Assembly: GCF_900100385.1 (NCBI RefSeq)
Contig: NZ_FNFC01000002.1
Location: 254,876-318,875, forward strand
Length of the DNA: 64,000 nucleotides
Source of the DNA: Halovenus aranensis
GTDB taxonomy: Archaea > Halobacteriota > Halobacteria > Halobacteriales > Haloarculaceae
Reading direction: 5' to 3'
Shown here: piece after piece, positions 53,016 through 61,755 of the stretch
Numbering within the stretch: position 1 is the stretch's first letter
Layout of the letters: each line of letters begins with the position of its first letter
The notes under the pieces: generated by a model
The model's database searches: none
The model's input: the letters and a program-made list of their open reading frames with translations, nothing else
What the model was told of the DNA's origin: nothing
Program-made: the position numbers and the translations under genes

Positions 53016-54065
53016 TCACTCAGGTCCGGTGTCCCCTCCTCGACTCTCGCCGTCTGCACTCTGTGCCCCGGTGTCGTACCGAGTGGAGGCGGCTGGACTC
53101 TCCTCGGCTCCCGGCGTGCCTTCGGTCGACAGTTGCAGTTCGCCGCTGGTCTCGTCGAAGACCAGATGCGAGTGGGGGTAGGCGATTTCGACTGCCTCGC
53201 CCTCGAAGGCGTCCCAGATGGTCGCGGCCACCTCAGACCGTATCGACGGAATACGGTACGGCTCCTGTACCCAGTACCGGAGGCGCAACAGGATTCCGTT
53301 GTCGGCGAAATCGGCGACCAGACACTGCGGTGAGGCCGGATACCGCGCCGACCCGATGCGGATGCCCGGGCCGCCGGAGATGACGCCGTCGACTGCCCTG
53401 GCACTCTGTTGGACCCGGTCTCTGGCCACTGCGAGGTCGCTCTCGTAGGTCAGCAGAATATCGAGCGTGAGTCGGACGCGGGTGTCCTCGGCGGAGTAGT
53501 TGACCACGTCTCGGGACCGCATCTCGCCGTTTGGGACCACCAGAAACGTATTATCGAGCGTGAATACCTTCGTATATCGGAGGGTGATGTCCTCGACGTA
53601 GCCTCGGGTGTCACGGTCGGTAATCTCTATCATATCGCCGATTTCGTAGGGTTGGTCGGCAAGCAGGAAGAGCCCGCTTATGATACTCCCGACGATTGGC
53701 GCGAGGACGACACCGACCACGGCCGAAAAGACCGTCACGGAGAGCGCGATGTTCCCGAGGTCGAGCCCGAAGATACGGAGAATCGTGAGCAGCGCGAACA
53801 CGTAGACACCGATGCGGATGCCCGCCAGCGCGACGCGCGTGAGGCTCGGCCGCTCGAAGTGTTGTGCAATCCGGCGGCTGAACAGGTGTACCAGCAACCG
53901 GGCGGCGAGCGATGCCAGGGCCAGGACGACGACCGCTGACACCACCTCGAGTACCCAGATGGGAACCCTGTCCGGGACGATTCCCGGCCGTCTGACACCG
54001 GTCGTGTTACCGACTGCGGTGTCGGTGGCCTGCGAGAGAAACGCGTCCCGGAGTATCGAGCGCAT
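53016..54065 (-). CDS. MscS family mechanosensitive channel
   Basis: The 349-residue protein has three membrane helices in residues about 37-150 and the MscS middle domain (VFSAVVGVVLAPIVGSIISGLFLLADQPYEIGDMIEI, then TLDNTFLVVPNGEMRS). A C-terminal alpha/beta domain is followed by a disordered charged tail. It releases solutes during hypo-osmotic stress. It is a different paralogue from the one following dacZ. The long tail with Ser, Gly and Glu residues is not part of E. coli MscS. The start ATG is 35 residues before the first helix. Confidence 0.9.
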   Translation of the reverse strand: MRSILRDAFLSQATDTAVGNTTGVRRPGIVPDRVPIWVLEVVSAVVVLALASLAARLLVHLFSRRIAQHFERPSLTRVALAGIRIGVYVFALLTILRIFGLDLGNIALSVTVFSAVVGVVLAPIVGSIISGLFLLADQPYEIGDMIEITDRDTRGYVEDITLRYTKVFTLDNTFLVVPNGEMRSRDVVNYSAEDTRVRLTLDILLTYESDLAVARDRVQQSARAVDGVISGGPGIRIGSARYPASPQCLVADFADNGILLRLRYWVQEPYRIPSIRSEVAATIWDAFEGEAVEIAYPHSHLVFDETSGELQLSTEGTPGAEESPAASTRYDTGAQSADGESRGGDTGPE

Positions 54066-54156
54066 GTCGGCTCCTCTCGCGGTTTACAAAAAAGCGTTGT
54101 GACCCTCCGGTCGACAAACGAGTCGTTCAAGAGGGGCCGCCCGGAACGGTACTCGT

Positions 54157-54360
54157 ATGGCCGAATCAGACAGCGAACCAACAGTACCAATCCGCTGTGA
54201 GGACTGCGGGACCGAGACGCGTCTCCCGCTCTCGGAGGTGGGGGAGACTCTCGAACGGCACAACGACCAGCGACACGGCGGCGAGGAAATCGCGCGGGTC
54301 GACCCGGCTATCGCCGACCAGCTTGCCGACCTCGTCGCCGAGGACCTCGACCTCCTGTAG
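54157..54360 (+). CDS. Small C2H2-like zinc-finger protein
   Basis: The 67-residue protein has a CEDC knuckle (residues 14-17) and HNDQRH (35-40), spaced as in a single zinc finger. An acidic helix (DPAIADQLADLVAEDLDLL) ends the protein. Haloarchaea carry many such short zinc-finger proteins, mostly uncharacterised. It is convergent with the RNA 3'-phosphate cyclase gene, 6 bases apart. Confidence 0.7.
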   Translation: MAESDSEPTVPIRCEDCGTETRLPLSEVGETLERHNDQRHGGEEIARVDPAIADQLADLVAEDLDLL

Positions 54361-54366
54361 GCGCGT

Positions 54367-55374
54367 TTATCCAGTCAACAGTACCCCCCGGTTTGTCTCT
54401 TCGACCGCCAGGTCGAATCCGAAACTATCGAGCAGATCCAGGCTCGTCTCGACGTGGGCTGTCCGCTCGGGAATTACCACGGTTCCGCCAGCCAGCGCGA
54501 GAAAGACCAGCAACTGGTCGGCGAGGTGTGTATCGACTGCGCCACGTCCCGCTACGAAGTCGACCGCGGCCTCGGCCGCCTGCCTCCCGACTGTGCTCGC
54601 TGCTTTTCTGGGCTCACCGAGCGCGTCGAAACCAGCCCGCGTTCGCTCGAAGACGAGTTCGACGGTGAGGGCAGAACCCGTCGAGGCGGCGGCCGTCGTC
54701 GTCACCTGTCGGTCGAGAACTGTCACACCAGCACCGTCGAGGACCTGGTGTGACGTTTCGGCTTGCCGTCTGGCCACCCCGTCCTCGCCGAGGTCGTGTG
54801 ACGCCCACGAGTGGATGCGGGCACCCTGCACGCTCCCACGCTCTCCGAGCGAGAGCGCCGAGAGCGCCGCGGGCCAGAGGTGAAGGGTCGCCTCGCCGCC
54901 GCCGGCCGGGTAGAACCCGCTTTGGTGGCGCTCTACCGCGACAGCGAGCCCGAACTCACGGCACAGCGGGAGCTTGACGTGCCGGTATGTCGCGAGCGGC
55001 GGTGCCCATTTTACTGCTGTCCCGCCGGAGACGGTGACCGACAGCGGGCGCTCGATTGCGACCGCCAACGGTAACACCGCGTCGAAGACGAGTGTGAGAG
55101 CGCCGGCGGTCCCGATGTCGAATTCGAGGTCGCCTGACTCGGGGGTTCCGGGCTGGAACACGACTTCCTCCGAGCCGAGCGTCGCACCGTCGACCGTCGC
55201 GTCACAGGCCGCCGTCAGCGCCTGCACTGCGGTCAGATGTTGTGGCTTGAGCCCGGGGTCGGGGCGTGCACCGCGGACGTTCGTGACGGTCACCGACTGC
55301 TCAGTGACCGCCGACAGCGACAGTGCAGTGCGGAGGAGTTGACCGCCGCCCGCGCTGCCGTCGATTTCGAGCAT
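54367..55374 (-). CDS. rtcA: RNA 3'-terminal phosphate cyclase
   Basis: The 335-residue protein is full-length RtcA: MLEIDGSAGGGQLLRTALSLS at the start, RGARPDPGLKPQHLTAVQAL, GFYPAGGGEA in the middle, and VDTHLADQLLVFLALAGG, in which the His near 282 is the adenylated residue. It converts RNA 3'-phosphate ends to 2',3'-cyclic phosphates using ATP. The ATG at 55374 is chosen since the domain begins immediately; the frame extends 53 codons further upstream in non-family sequence. Confidence 0.93.
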   Translation of the reverse strand: MLEIDGSAGGGQLLRTALSLSAVTEQSVTVTNVRGARPDPGLKPQHLTAVQALTAACDATVDGATLGSEEVVFQPGTPESGDLEFDIGTAGALTLVFDAVLPLAVAIERPLSVTVSGGTAVKWAPPLATYRHVKLPLCREFGLAVAVERHQSGFYPAGGGEATLHLWPAALSALSLGERGSVQGARIHSWASHDLGEDGVARRQAETSHQVLDGAGVTVLDRQVTTTAAASTGSALTVELVFERTRAGFDALGEPRKAASTVGRQAAEAAVDFVAGRGAVDTHLADQLLVFLALAGGTVVIPERTAHVETSLDLLDSFGFDLAVEETNRGVLLTG

Positions 55375-55435
55375 ACCCGTCGTTCGCGGTGGGCGAACAT
55401 CAACGCTTAGGTGTACACCCGGCACAAGAGAGCAT

Positions 55436-56077
55436 ATGGAAGCAGACACGCTCACAGACGTACAGGACCGGCTTCGGGAGGAGGCCGCGACCGAGCGCCC
55501 GGCAGCAGAGACCCCCGAAATCGGCATCATCATGGGGTCGGACTCGGACCTCGACGTGATGATGGGCTCGGAGACGGGTCGCCCCGGTGCCTACGACGCG
55601 CTGACCGACCTCGGCTTCGCCGAACAGACCGCCGACGAGTCGCCCGACGCGCGGTTCACGTTCGAGACCTACGTCGTCTCGGCCCACCGGACCCCTAAGC
55701 TGATGTACACCTATGCCGAGACGGCGGCCGACCGCGGGCTCGATGTCATCATCGCTGGCGCGGGCGGGAAAAGCGCAGACCTGCCGAACATGACGGCCTC
55801 GATTGCATACCCGCTGCCGGTTATCGGCGTCCCCGTTCAGGAGAAGTCATTGCCGTCTGTCATCGGGATGCCACAGGGTGCCCCCATCGTCGCCGTCGAT
55901 GCCGGCAAGTCGTTCAACGCGGCGCTGTCGGCAGTCCAGATACTCGCGAGAGAACACGAGCAGTTGCGCGACCAACTCCAAGCGTATCACGACGGGCTAC
56001 AGGAGTCGGTCGCGACGACTTCACAGGACGTGCATTCGATGGGGACTGAGGCATTCAAGAGCCGCCGCGACGAGTGA
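55436..56077 (+). CDS. purE: N5-carboxyaminoimidazole ribonucleotide mutase/AIR carboxylase PurE
   Basis: The 213-residue protein has the PurE signature GIIMGSDSDLDVM near residue 30, then VSAHRTPKLMYTYAETAADRGLDVIIAGAGGKSADLPNM and PVIGVPVQEKSLPSV. It makes CAIR in the purine pathway. There is an N-terminal helix of about 28 residues, a loop insertion after the first motif (about residues 45-65) and a C-terminal tail not seen in the short bacterial enzymes; haloarchaeal PurE forms commonly show these. A TATA-like CGCTTAGGT lies about 28 bases before the ATG. Confidence 0.93.
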   Translation: MEADTLTDVQDRLREEAATERPAAETPEIGIIMGSDSDLDVMMGSETGRPGAYDALTDLGFAEQTADESPDARFTFETYVVSAHRTPKLMYTYAETAADRGLDVIIAGAGGKSADLPNMTASIAYPLPVIGVPVQEKSLPSVIGMPQGAPIVAVDAGKSFNAALSAVQILAREHEQLRDQLQAYHDGLQESVATTSQDVHSMGTEAFKSRRDE

Positions 56078-56199
56078 CCGTCTCCCGGCGCTTTTTTTGT
56101 GGCTGAGATAGGTACGGCATCGACACTCACGGACGCTGTGGCCGTTTTCTCACTCTCGGCCAGACCGAGCAGGTCTCTCGAACGGAGCCGAGCCCGCAC

Positions 56200-56976
56200 T
56201 CATTCAAGTGGCACTGCTTCGTCCTTTGTGTCCTCGTATCGCTGCTTTGCCCAGTCGAAAACAGGAGACGCGGACGGGGCACGGAGAATCGAGTGCGTCC
56301 GCCTGTGCTCGTCGACAGCACCGAGAAGCAACGTCTCGCCGGCGAATAGCACGACGAAGTCGGGAACGGCAGTCGACTCATAGAGCGAGATTGTCGGCGA
56401 CTGTGTCATCCGCTGGAGAATCCCCTCGTAGCGCTCCGCGAGTGCCTCGTAGGCGTCCGGCGGCGCGATAGCGTCGAGCGAGATATCTCCGACATCGTAC
56501 TTTCGAACTGACTCGATATACAGCGGATTGACCGTCGGCATGAACCCACGTACGTGTTCGGCAGCAGCTACCGCTGTCTTGACCGCCGAGACTGGCTGAT
56601 AGGGGTCGTCTGCTGTCGCTAAAATGACCTCACAGTCGGCCAGTGTCTCCGTGTCGACCGGCAAATCGACAGGAAACTGCTCCAAAAACGGTGCGAGCGT
56701 CGTTGCCGTCGAAATCGTCGACAGGGCGTCTGCGAGCGCGCTTCGGGCGAGCCGTCCGGCTGTCGTCATCTCGTAGGTGTTCGCTGTCGGGTGGTGTGTC
56801 ACGTACCCGTGTTCCTCCAGCGCTGAGAGGTTTCGCTGGAGCGTTGACCGCGGGAGTTCCAACGTATCGCCGAGTACATCGGGTGTCTTTTCTCGTTCCG
56901 AAAGCGCATCCAGTATCCGTTGTCTGTTGGGAGACGCCGAGAGAAATTCGAGTTCGGTGAGTGCGCGCTGTTTCAT
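56200..56976 (-). CDS. HTH transcriptional regulator with FilR1-like ligand domain
   Basis: The 258-residue protein has an N-terminal winged helix (residues about 1-85: LTELEFLSASPNRQRILDAL, TPDVLGDTLELPRSTLQRNLSALEEHGYV) and a C-terminal domain of about 160 residues (ALADALSTIST...) that looks like the haloarchaeal FilR1-type sensor domain. It most likely represses or activates nearby genes. It is divergent from the HAD hydrolase gene, with a perfect inverted repeat in the gap between them. The ATG at 56976 is chosen because the upstream frame has no regulator-like sequence. Confidence 0.85.
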   Translation of the reverse strand: MKQRALTELEFLSASPNRQRILDALSEREKTPDVLGDTLELPRSTLQRNLSALEEHGYVTHHPTANTYEMTTAGRLARSALADALSTISTATTLAPFLEQFPVDLPVDTETLADCEVILATADDPYQPVSAVKTAVAAAEHVRGFMPTVNPLYIESVRKYDVGDISLDAIAPPDAYEALAERYEGILQRMTQSPTISLYESTAVPDFVVLFAGETLLLGAVDEHRRTHSILRAPSASPVFDWAKQRYEDTKDEAVPLE

Positions 56977-57046
56977 GGCCGGGCTAACTCTCGTCGGTAC
57001 CTTCGCTGTTGTGGTCCGGACGAACCCAATCGGCTGTGTGATGACA

Positions 57047-57069
57047 CCCCCTGAAATTATCGCAGGGGG
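57047..57069. promoter_or_regulatory. Inverted repeat between the HTH regulator and HAD genes
   Basis: CCCCCTG (57047-57053) and CAGGGGG (57063-57069) form perfect 7-base arms around the AT-rich core AAATTATCG. The element lies in the 147-base gap between the two divergent genes, about 55-75 bases from each start. It may be an operator for the HTH protein, or a hairpin. Confidence 0.4.
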
Positions 57070-57123
57070 CGCTACTGTTCCACCGGATGCAGTTATGTGT
57101 GTCTCGTGGATACCTCCGCAGCG

Positions 57124-57780
57124 ATGACATACGACGCAGTTGTCTTCGATTTCGACGGGACACTGGTCGAAAGGCCACAGAAACGACGACTCCGAGAGAC
57201 AGTGTGTCAGGCCTGTCGCCGAGTCGGCATCGAAGCCGGTGTCGATGAGGTGGCGAGCGCGTTCCGGGCCGGTAATATCCGAACCATCGTCGAGCGGTGC
57301 CGGGCGGCTGGTATCTCTATCGACTCTCTCAGAAGGCGCGTCACTGCTGCCGTCGTTCGTACACAGGTTACGGCGGCCAAAACAGGCGCTCGGTCGGTGT
57401 ACGACGGCATACAGACCATCACGTCGATACGCATGCCGACCGGAGTCGTCAGCGATAATCATCCGGCCGTGTTAGACGCTCTTCTCAAGTGGTTTGGTAT
57501 TGCTGAACAGTTCGATGTCGTTCGCGGCTGTCGGTTCACCCCCGACGGACTCGACAGGCGGAAACCCTCGTCTGTGAACCTCACCGACGCCATGACAGAA
57601 CTCGACGCGGCGAGTGCGCTGTACGTCGGCGATATGCCGGTCGATGTCGCGGCCGCGAAAAACGCTGGTATCGACTCCGCATTGCTCGTCCGTGATGGCT
57701 CACAGCGTGAACACACTGCGCCAACTCACGTACTCTCGTCGCTTGCGGAACTTCCCGATGTACTCGCTACCTCACCGTGA
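57124..57780 (+). CDS. HAD-superfamily hydrolase
   Basis: The 218-residue protein has HAD motif I DFDGTLVE (catalytic Asp pair), the cap region with several Arg residues, motif II near TGVVSDN, motif III Lys in DRRKPS and motif IV YVGDMPVDVAAAKNAG. This is the subfamily IA phosphatase arrangement (phosphoglycolate-phosphatase-like), with the natural substrate unknown. It contains more Arg and Ser and fewer acidic residues than most of the window's proteins. It is divergent from an HTH regulator gene. Confidence 0.85.
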   Translation: MTYDAVVFDFDGTLVERPQKRRLRETVCQACRRVGIEAGVDEVASAFRAGNIRTIVERCRAAGISIDSLRRRVTAAVVRTQVTAAKTGARSVYDGIQTITSIRMPTGVVSDNHPAVLDALLKWFGIAEQFDVVRGCRFTPDGLDRRKPSSVNLTDAMTELDAASALYVGDMPVDVAAAKNAGIDSALLVRDGSQREHTAPTHVLSSLAELPDVLATSP

Positions 57781-57837
57781 AGATAGACGAAACAGCGCCA
57801 GCACAACTTGTGACGGCGTGTGCCCCGAACAATCAAC

Positions 57838-57846
57838 CCTTATATA
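57838..57846 (+). promoter_or_regulatory. TATA box of the nuo operon
   Basis: CTTATATAG is centred about 35 bases before the nuoA ATG, which would give a leader of about 8 bases. It is the only good TATA candidate in the 97-base gap. Confidence 0.6.
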
Positions 57847-57877
57847 GACAGGATTCAAAGCCCCGGAACGACAAGAA

Positions 57878-58288
57878 ATGAGTGATTGGATCGCTATCGG
57901 GGCGCTGGCGCTTGTCGCGATACTCATCCCGGTGTCGATGATGGTTGTATCGTGGCTCCTCCGGCCGAGTGTCCCCGAACAAGGAAAGCGCGCCACCTAC
58001 GAGAGCGGGGAGGTCCCCGTCGGCAGCAGCCGTGCGATTAAGTTCAACATCCAGTACTACCTGGTCGCGCTGCTGTTTGTCGTCTTCGACGTGGAGACGG
58101 TGTTCATCATCCCGTGGACAGTCGTCTACGAGGATGCAGTCACCGAAATCGGACTCGGCGAGGCGCTCTTGCCGATGGCGCTGTTTCTCGGCGTTCTCCT
58201 CCTCGGTCTCGGGTGGGCCTGGCGTAACGGCGCCGTCAAATGGGTCCGCAGCGCGCAGGTCGACAGCCAGCGGGTGAGCGAATCATGA
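57878..58288 (+). CDS. nuoA: NADH dehydrogenase-like complex subunit A
   Basis: The 136-residue protein has three membrane helices (about 5-29, 60-82 and 96-115) and the NuoA loop ATYESGEVPVGSSRAIKFNIQYYLVALLFVVFDVETVFI, the conserved cytoplasmic region near the quinone site. It is a membrane-arm subunit of Complex I. It is the first gene of the operon, and its stop overlaps nuoB by 4 bases. Confidence 0.94.
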   Translation: MSDWIAIGALALVAILIPVSMMVVSWLLRPSVPEQGKRATYESGEVPVGSSRAIKFNIQYYLVALLFVVFDVETVFIIPWTVVYEDAVTEIGLGEALLPMALFLGVLLLGLGWAWRNGAVKWVRSAQVDSQRVSES

Positions 58289-58983
58289 GCAAGGAACAGG
58301 AACTACACGACACGCTGGAACAGGCACAGAGCACACAGGAAGCCCGGATGGGCTCGGGAACCGACGACCGCTTCAACTCCAAGCTCCGAGAGGCCTTCGG
58401 AGCGAGCCCCTTCATCCTCACCAAGTTCGACCAGTTCATGAACTGGGTGCGGGGCAACTCGATGTTCATGCTCCTCTTTGGCATCGCTTGCTGCAGCATC
58501 GAGATGATGCACACCTACGCGACGAAACACGACCTCGACCGATTCGGCGCAGGTGTCCCCCGTGCATCACCCCGACAGGCCGACGTTATCATCGTTCCGG
58601 GGACTATCGTCTCGAAGTTCGGGCCACGCCTCAAGCGCGTCTACGACCAGATGCCCGAGCCCAAGTTCGTCGTCTCGATGGGCTCGTGTACGGTCTCTGG
58701 CGGCCCGTTCCAGGAGGGGTACAACGTCATCAAGGGTGCCGAAGAAATCATCCCTGTCGACATCCACGTCCCGGGCTGTCCGCCACGGCCCGAGGCGCTG
58801 GTCTACGGCGTGCTCAAGCTCCAGGAACAGATTCGGGAGGGCGAGAGCGCGCCGGTGACGGTCAAACCATACGAACTCGAAGAGTTTGGCGACCTCGAAC
58901 GCGACGAACTGGTCCAGCAACTCGCCAACGAAATCGACGAGGACGACCTCGTGATGCGCTACAACTGGGTGGATTCGCCATGA
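58285..58983 (+). CDS. nuoB: NADH dehydrogenase-like complex subunit B
   Basis: The 232-residue protein carries the NuoB motifs: the double Cys in IACCSIEMM, GSCTVSGGPF and PGCPPRPEAL, ligands of the 4Fe-4S cluster N2 that reduces quinone. There is an N-terminal extension of about 45 residues before the domain. The ATG at 58285 overlaps the nuoA stop and is preferred over an in-frame start 15 codons earlier within nuoA. Its stop overlaps nuoCD by 4 bases. Confidence 0.95.
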   Translation: MSKEQELHDTLEQAQSTQEARMGSGTDDRFNSKLREAFGASPFILTKFDQFMNWVRGNSMFMLLFGIACCSIEMMHTYATKHDLDRFGAGVPRASPRQADVIIVPGTIVSKFGPRLKRVYDQMPEPKFVVSMGSCTVSGGPFQEGYNVIKGAEEIIPVDIHVPGCPPRPEALVYGVLKLQEQIREGESAPVTVKPYELEEFGDLERDELVQQLANEIDEDDLVMRYNWVDSP

Positions 58984-60656
58984 GCCTGGAACAGCCACGA
59001 CAGCGCGACGTTGGGGTCACGCCGGACGGCGAGTTGGACTACGACGAACTCGCCGACCTGCTCGAAGAGTACCTCCTCGACCGCGAGGAGCACATGAACG
59101 CACAGGGGTTCGTCGTGCGGCCCGACGAGGTCGCGGCAGTACTGGAGACGCTCCGGGAGGAGGCCGGCTTCGACCACCTCTCGCTGGTCACGGCCCAGGA
59201 CTATCAGGACCGCTACGAGTCTATCTATCATCTCAAGAAGTACAGCGACCCGACCCACGAGCTGTCGGTGGTCGTCCCGACGACCCGTGAGAACCCACTC
59301 AGCCAGAGCGCCGCGCCCGTCTTCGAGACGGCAAACTGGCACGAGCGGGAGGCCTACGACCTCGTGGGCATCGAGTACGACGAACATCCCGACCTGCGAC
59401 GAATTTTGCTCCCGGAAACCTGGCAGGGCCATCCTCTTTCGAGTGACTACAATCAGGACCAGCCCCAGATTGTGCCGCTGCGCGAGCAGGCCGACCCGAT
59501 GGAGCACAAGACCCAGGCGCCCGACGAGCAGGACGCGATGTTCGTCAACATCGGTCCCCACCACCCGGCGACACACGGCGTCTTGCACCTCAAGACGGTC
59601 CTCGACGGCGAACAGGTCGTCGACGTCGACCCCGACATCGGCTATCTCCACCGCTGTGAGGAGCAGATGTGCGAGCAGTCGACCTACCGTCACCAGATTA
59701 TGCCCTACCCGGACCGGTGGGACTACATCTCGGCCGGAATTCTCAACGAGTGGGCCTACGCCCGGACGGCGGAGACACTCGCAGACATCGAGGTGCCCGA
59801 CTACGCGCAGGTTATCCGCACGATGTCCGCCGAAATGTGCCGTATTGCGGCTCACCTGCTCGCTGTCGGGACGTTCGCGCTCGACATCTACGGCGACTTC
59901 ACCGCCATCTTCATGTACGCCATCACGGACCGCGAGAAGGTCCAGCATCTGCTCGAAGACCTCACCGGTCAGCGGCTGATGTTCAATTACCTCCGCCTCG
60001 GTGGCCTCGCCTGGGACCTCCCCGAGCCCCGCGAGGAGTACTTCGAGAACGTCCGAAACTTCTGTGAGTACATCCCCGAACGCCTCGAAGAGTACCACAA
60101 CCTCCTGACCGGCAACGAACTGTTCCAGATGCGGGTTCTGGATACGGGCGTCTTGCCCCCCGAGAAGGCCAAAGACTACGGCTGTACCGGGCCGGTGGCG
60201 CGCGCGTCCGGCATCGATTACGACCTGCGACGGGACGACCCGTACGGCTACTACGACGAACTCGAATTCGATGTCGTCACCCGGGACGGCTGTGACAACT
60301 TCGCGCGCGCCTCCGTCCGCCTGGAGGAGATTCGCCAGTCCGCTCGCATCATCGAGCAGTGTGTCGACTTGCTCGAAGACTGGCCCGAAGACGAACGCGA
60401 GATTCAGTCGAACGTGCCCCGGACGCTCAAGCCCGACCCCGACACGGAGGTCTACAAGGCAGTCGAGGGAGCGAAAGGCGAACTCGGCATCTACATCCGC
60501 TCTGATGGGTCGGACAAACCCGGCCGCTTCAAGATTCGGAGTCCAGCGTTCTGTAACCTCCAGTCGATGGAAGTTCTCGCAGAAGGCGAGTACATTCCCG
60601 ACATGGTTGCCGCGCTTGGCAGTCTCGATATCGTCCTCGGGGAGGTGGACCGATAA
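58980..60656 (+). CDS. nuoCD: NADH dehydrogenase-like complex subunit CD (fusion)
   Basis: This 558-residue protein is a NuoC domain (residues about 20-175, with FETANWHEREAYDLVGIEYDEHPDLRRILLP) joined to a NuoD domain (about 185-558, starting NIGPHHPATHGVLH and containing the quinone-site residues). Fusion of C and D is known in haloarchaea and some bacteria. The two domains form part of the peripheral arm. The stop TAA overlaps the nuoH ATG by one base. The ATG at 58980 was chosen; the frame is open further upstream within nuoB but not protein-like. Confidence 0.95.
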   Translation: MSLEQPRQRDVGVTPDGELDYDELADLLEEYLLDREEHMNAQGFVVRPDEVAAVLETLREEAGFDHLSLVTAQDYQDRYESIYHLKKYSDPTHELSVVVPTTRENPLSQSAAPVFETANWHEREAYDLVGIEYDEHPDLRRILLPETWQGHPLSSDYNQDQPQIVPLREQADPMEHKTQAPDEQDAMFVNIGPHHPATHGVLHLKTVLDGEQVVDVDPDIGYLHRCEEQMCEQSTYRHQIMPYPDRWDYISAGILNEWAYARTAETLADIEVPDYAQVIRTMSAEMCRIAAHLLAVGTFALDIYGDFTAIFMYAITDREKVQHLLEDLTGQRLMFNYLRLGGLAWDLPEPREEYFENVRNFCEYIPERLEEYHNLLTGNELFQMRVLDTGVLPPEKAKDYGCTGPVARASGIDYDLRRDDPYGYYDELEFDVVTRDGCDNFARASVRLEEIRQSARIIEQCVDLLEDWPEDEREIQSNVPRTLKPDPDTEVYKAVEGAKGELGIYIRSDGSDKPGRFKIRSPAFCNLQSMEVLAEGEYIPDMVAALGSLDIVLGEVDR

Positions 60657-61714
60657 TGTCGACGCTGCTCCCGGAGACGATAAGTGATGCACTCGGCATC
60701 GGCGGCGTTACCGGAACCTTTCTTGGTGGCGTCATCGGCGCAGCGCTCGTCGGGTCCTTTATTCTCGTCAACACCGCCGTGGCGGGGCCCTGGCTGAAAC
60801 GCAAGATTATGGCGAGCTTCTGGGAGAAAATTGGGCCGAACCACATCGGTCCCTTCGGTTCGCTCATCATGGTCGCAGACGCAGTCCGGCTCATCTCGAA
60901 AGAACTCGTCGTTCCGGAAGGCGTCGACCGCCCGGCCTGGGACCTGGCACCGATGGTGCTCGCGTCCTCGGCGCTGCTCGGGTTCGCCGTCATCCCAATG
61001 GGCTCGATTCTGGGCATCAACGTCCAGCTTGCCGACCCCGAGGTGGGACTGGCCTTCGTCTTCGCCGTCGCTTCAATTGCCTCTGTCGGCCTCGTGATGG
61101 CCGGTTACGCATCGAACAACAAGTTCTCGTTTTTGGGCGGGCTCCGTGCGGTCGCCCAGAACCTCGCCTACGAGATTCCGCTCATCCTGACTGGTATCTC
61201 GGTGGTCATCTTCGCCGGCTCGCTCCAAATGAGCGAAATCGTCGCCGCACAGAGTCAAACGCTCCTCAGCGTTGGTCCTGTCGACGTGCCGGCGTGGTTC
61301 GGTATCCTCAATCCGTTCGCGCTCGCTCTGTTCTTGGTTGCGAACCTGGCTGAAGTCGGCCGGAACCCGTTCGACATCCCCGAAGCACCGACCGAGATTG
61401 TCGCCGGTTACCAGACCGAGTACTCTTCGGTGTACTTCGTCTTGCTATATCTCGGCGAGTTCATCCACATCTTCCTCGGTGGCGCAATCGTCGCGACGGT
61501 GTTTCTCGGTGGCCCGGCCGGCCCGGTTCTCCCGGGTATCGTCTGGTTCCTGGTCAAAATCTGGGCAGTGTTCCTGTTCACTCAGTGGTGTCGCTCGTCG
61601 CTCCCGCGCATCCGCGTCGACCAGCTCATCGGTATCGGCTGGAAAGGGCTGTTGTTGGCGTCATTTGCCAACCTCATCGTGACGGCAGCAATCGTGGGGG
61701 TACTCGCAGTATGA
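60656..61714 (+). CDS. nuoH: NADH dehydrogenase-like complex subunit H
   Basis: The 352-residue membrane protein has about eight helices. The NuoH motifs include an early GPNHIGPFGSLIMVADAVRLISKE, AYEIPLILTG, and AEVGRNPFDIPEAPTEIVAGYQTEYSS in the quinone chamber. It joins the two arms of the complex. It follows nuoCD with a one-base overlap. A mini-ORF starts inside its stop codon. Confidence 0.95.
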   Translation: MSTLLPETISDALGIGGVTGTFLGGVIGAALVGSFILVNTAVAGPWLKRKIMASFWEKIGPNHIGPFGSLIMVADAVRLISKELVVPEGVDRPAWDLAPMVLASSALLGFAVIPMGSILGINVQLADPEVGLAFVFAVASIASVGLVMAGYASNNKFSFLGGLRAVAQNLAYEIPLILTGISVVIFAGSLQMSEIVAAQSQTLLSVGPVDVPAWFGILNPFALALFLVANLAEVGRNPFDIPEAPTEIVAGYQTEYSSVYFVLLYLGEFIHIFLGGAIVATVFLGGPAGPVLPGIVWFLVKIWAVFLFTQWCRSSLPRIRVDQLIGIGWKGLLLASFANLIVTAAIVGVLAV

Positions 61715-61755
61715 CACACTCGCAGCTACACAACGCAGGTGATTCAACATGTTAG
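61711..61755 (+). other. 14-codon ORF bridging nuoH and nuoI
   Basis: The ATG overlaps the nuoH stop (ATGA) and the TAG stop lies inside the first codons of nuoI, so ribosomes leaving nuoH could step through it to reach nuoI. The peptide MTHSQLHNAGDSTC has no family. It exactly spans the 34-base gap. It may be coincidence. Confidence 0.3.

Noticed and set aside
58488..58979. N-terminal extension of nuoCD inside nuoB
   Set aside because: It is an Arg-rich out-of-frame reading of nuoB. The ATG at 58980 overlaps the nuoB stop, as in the other nuo genes.
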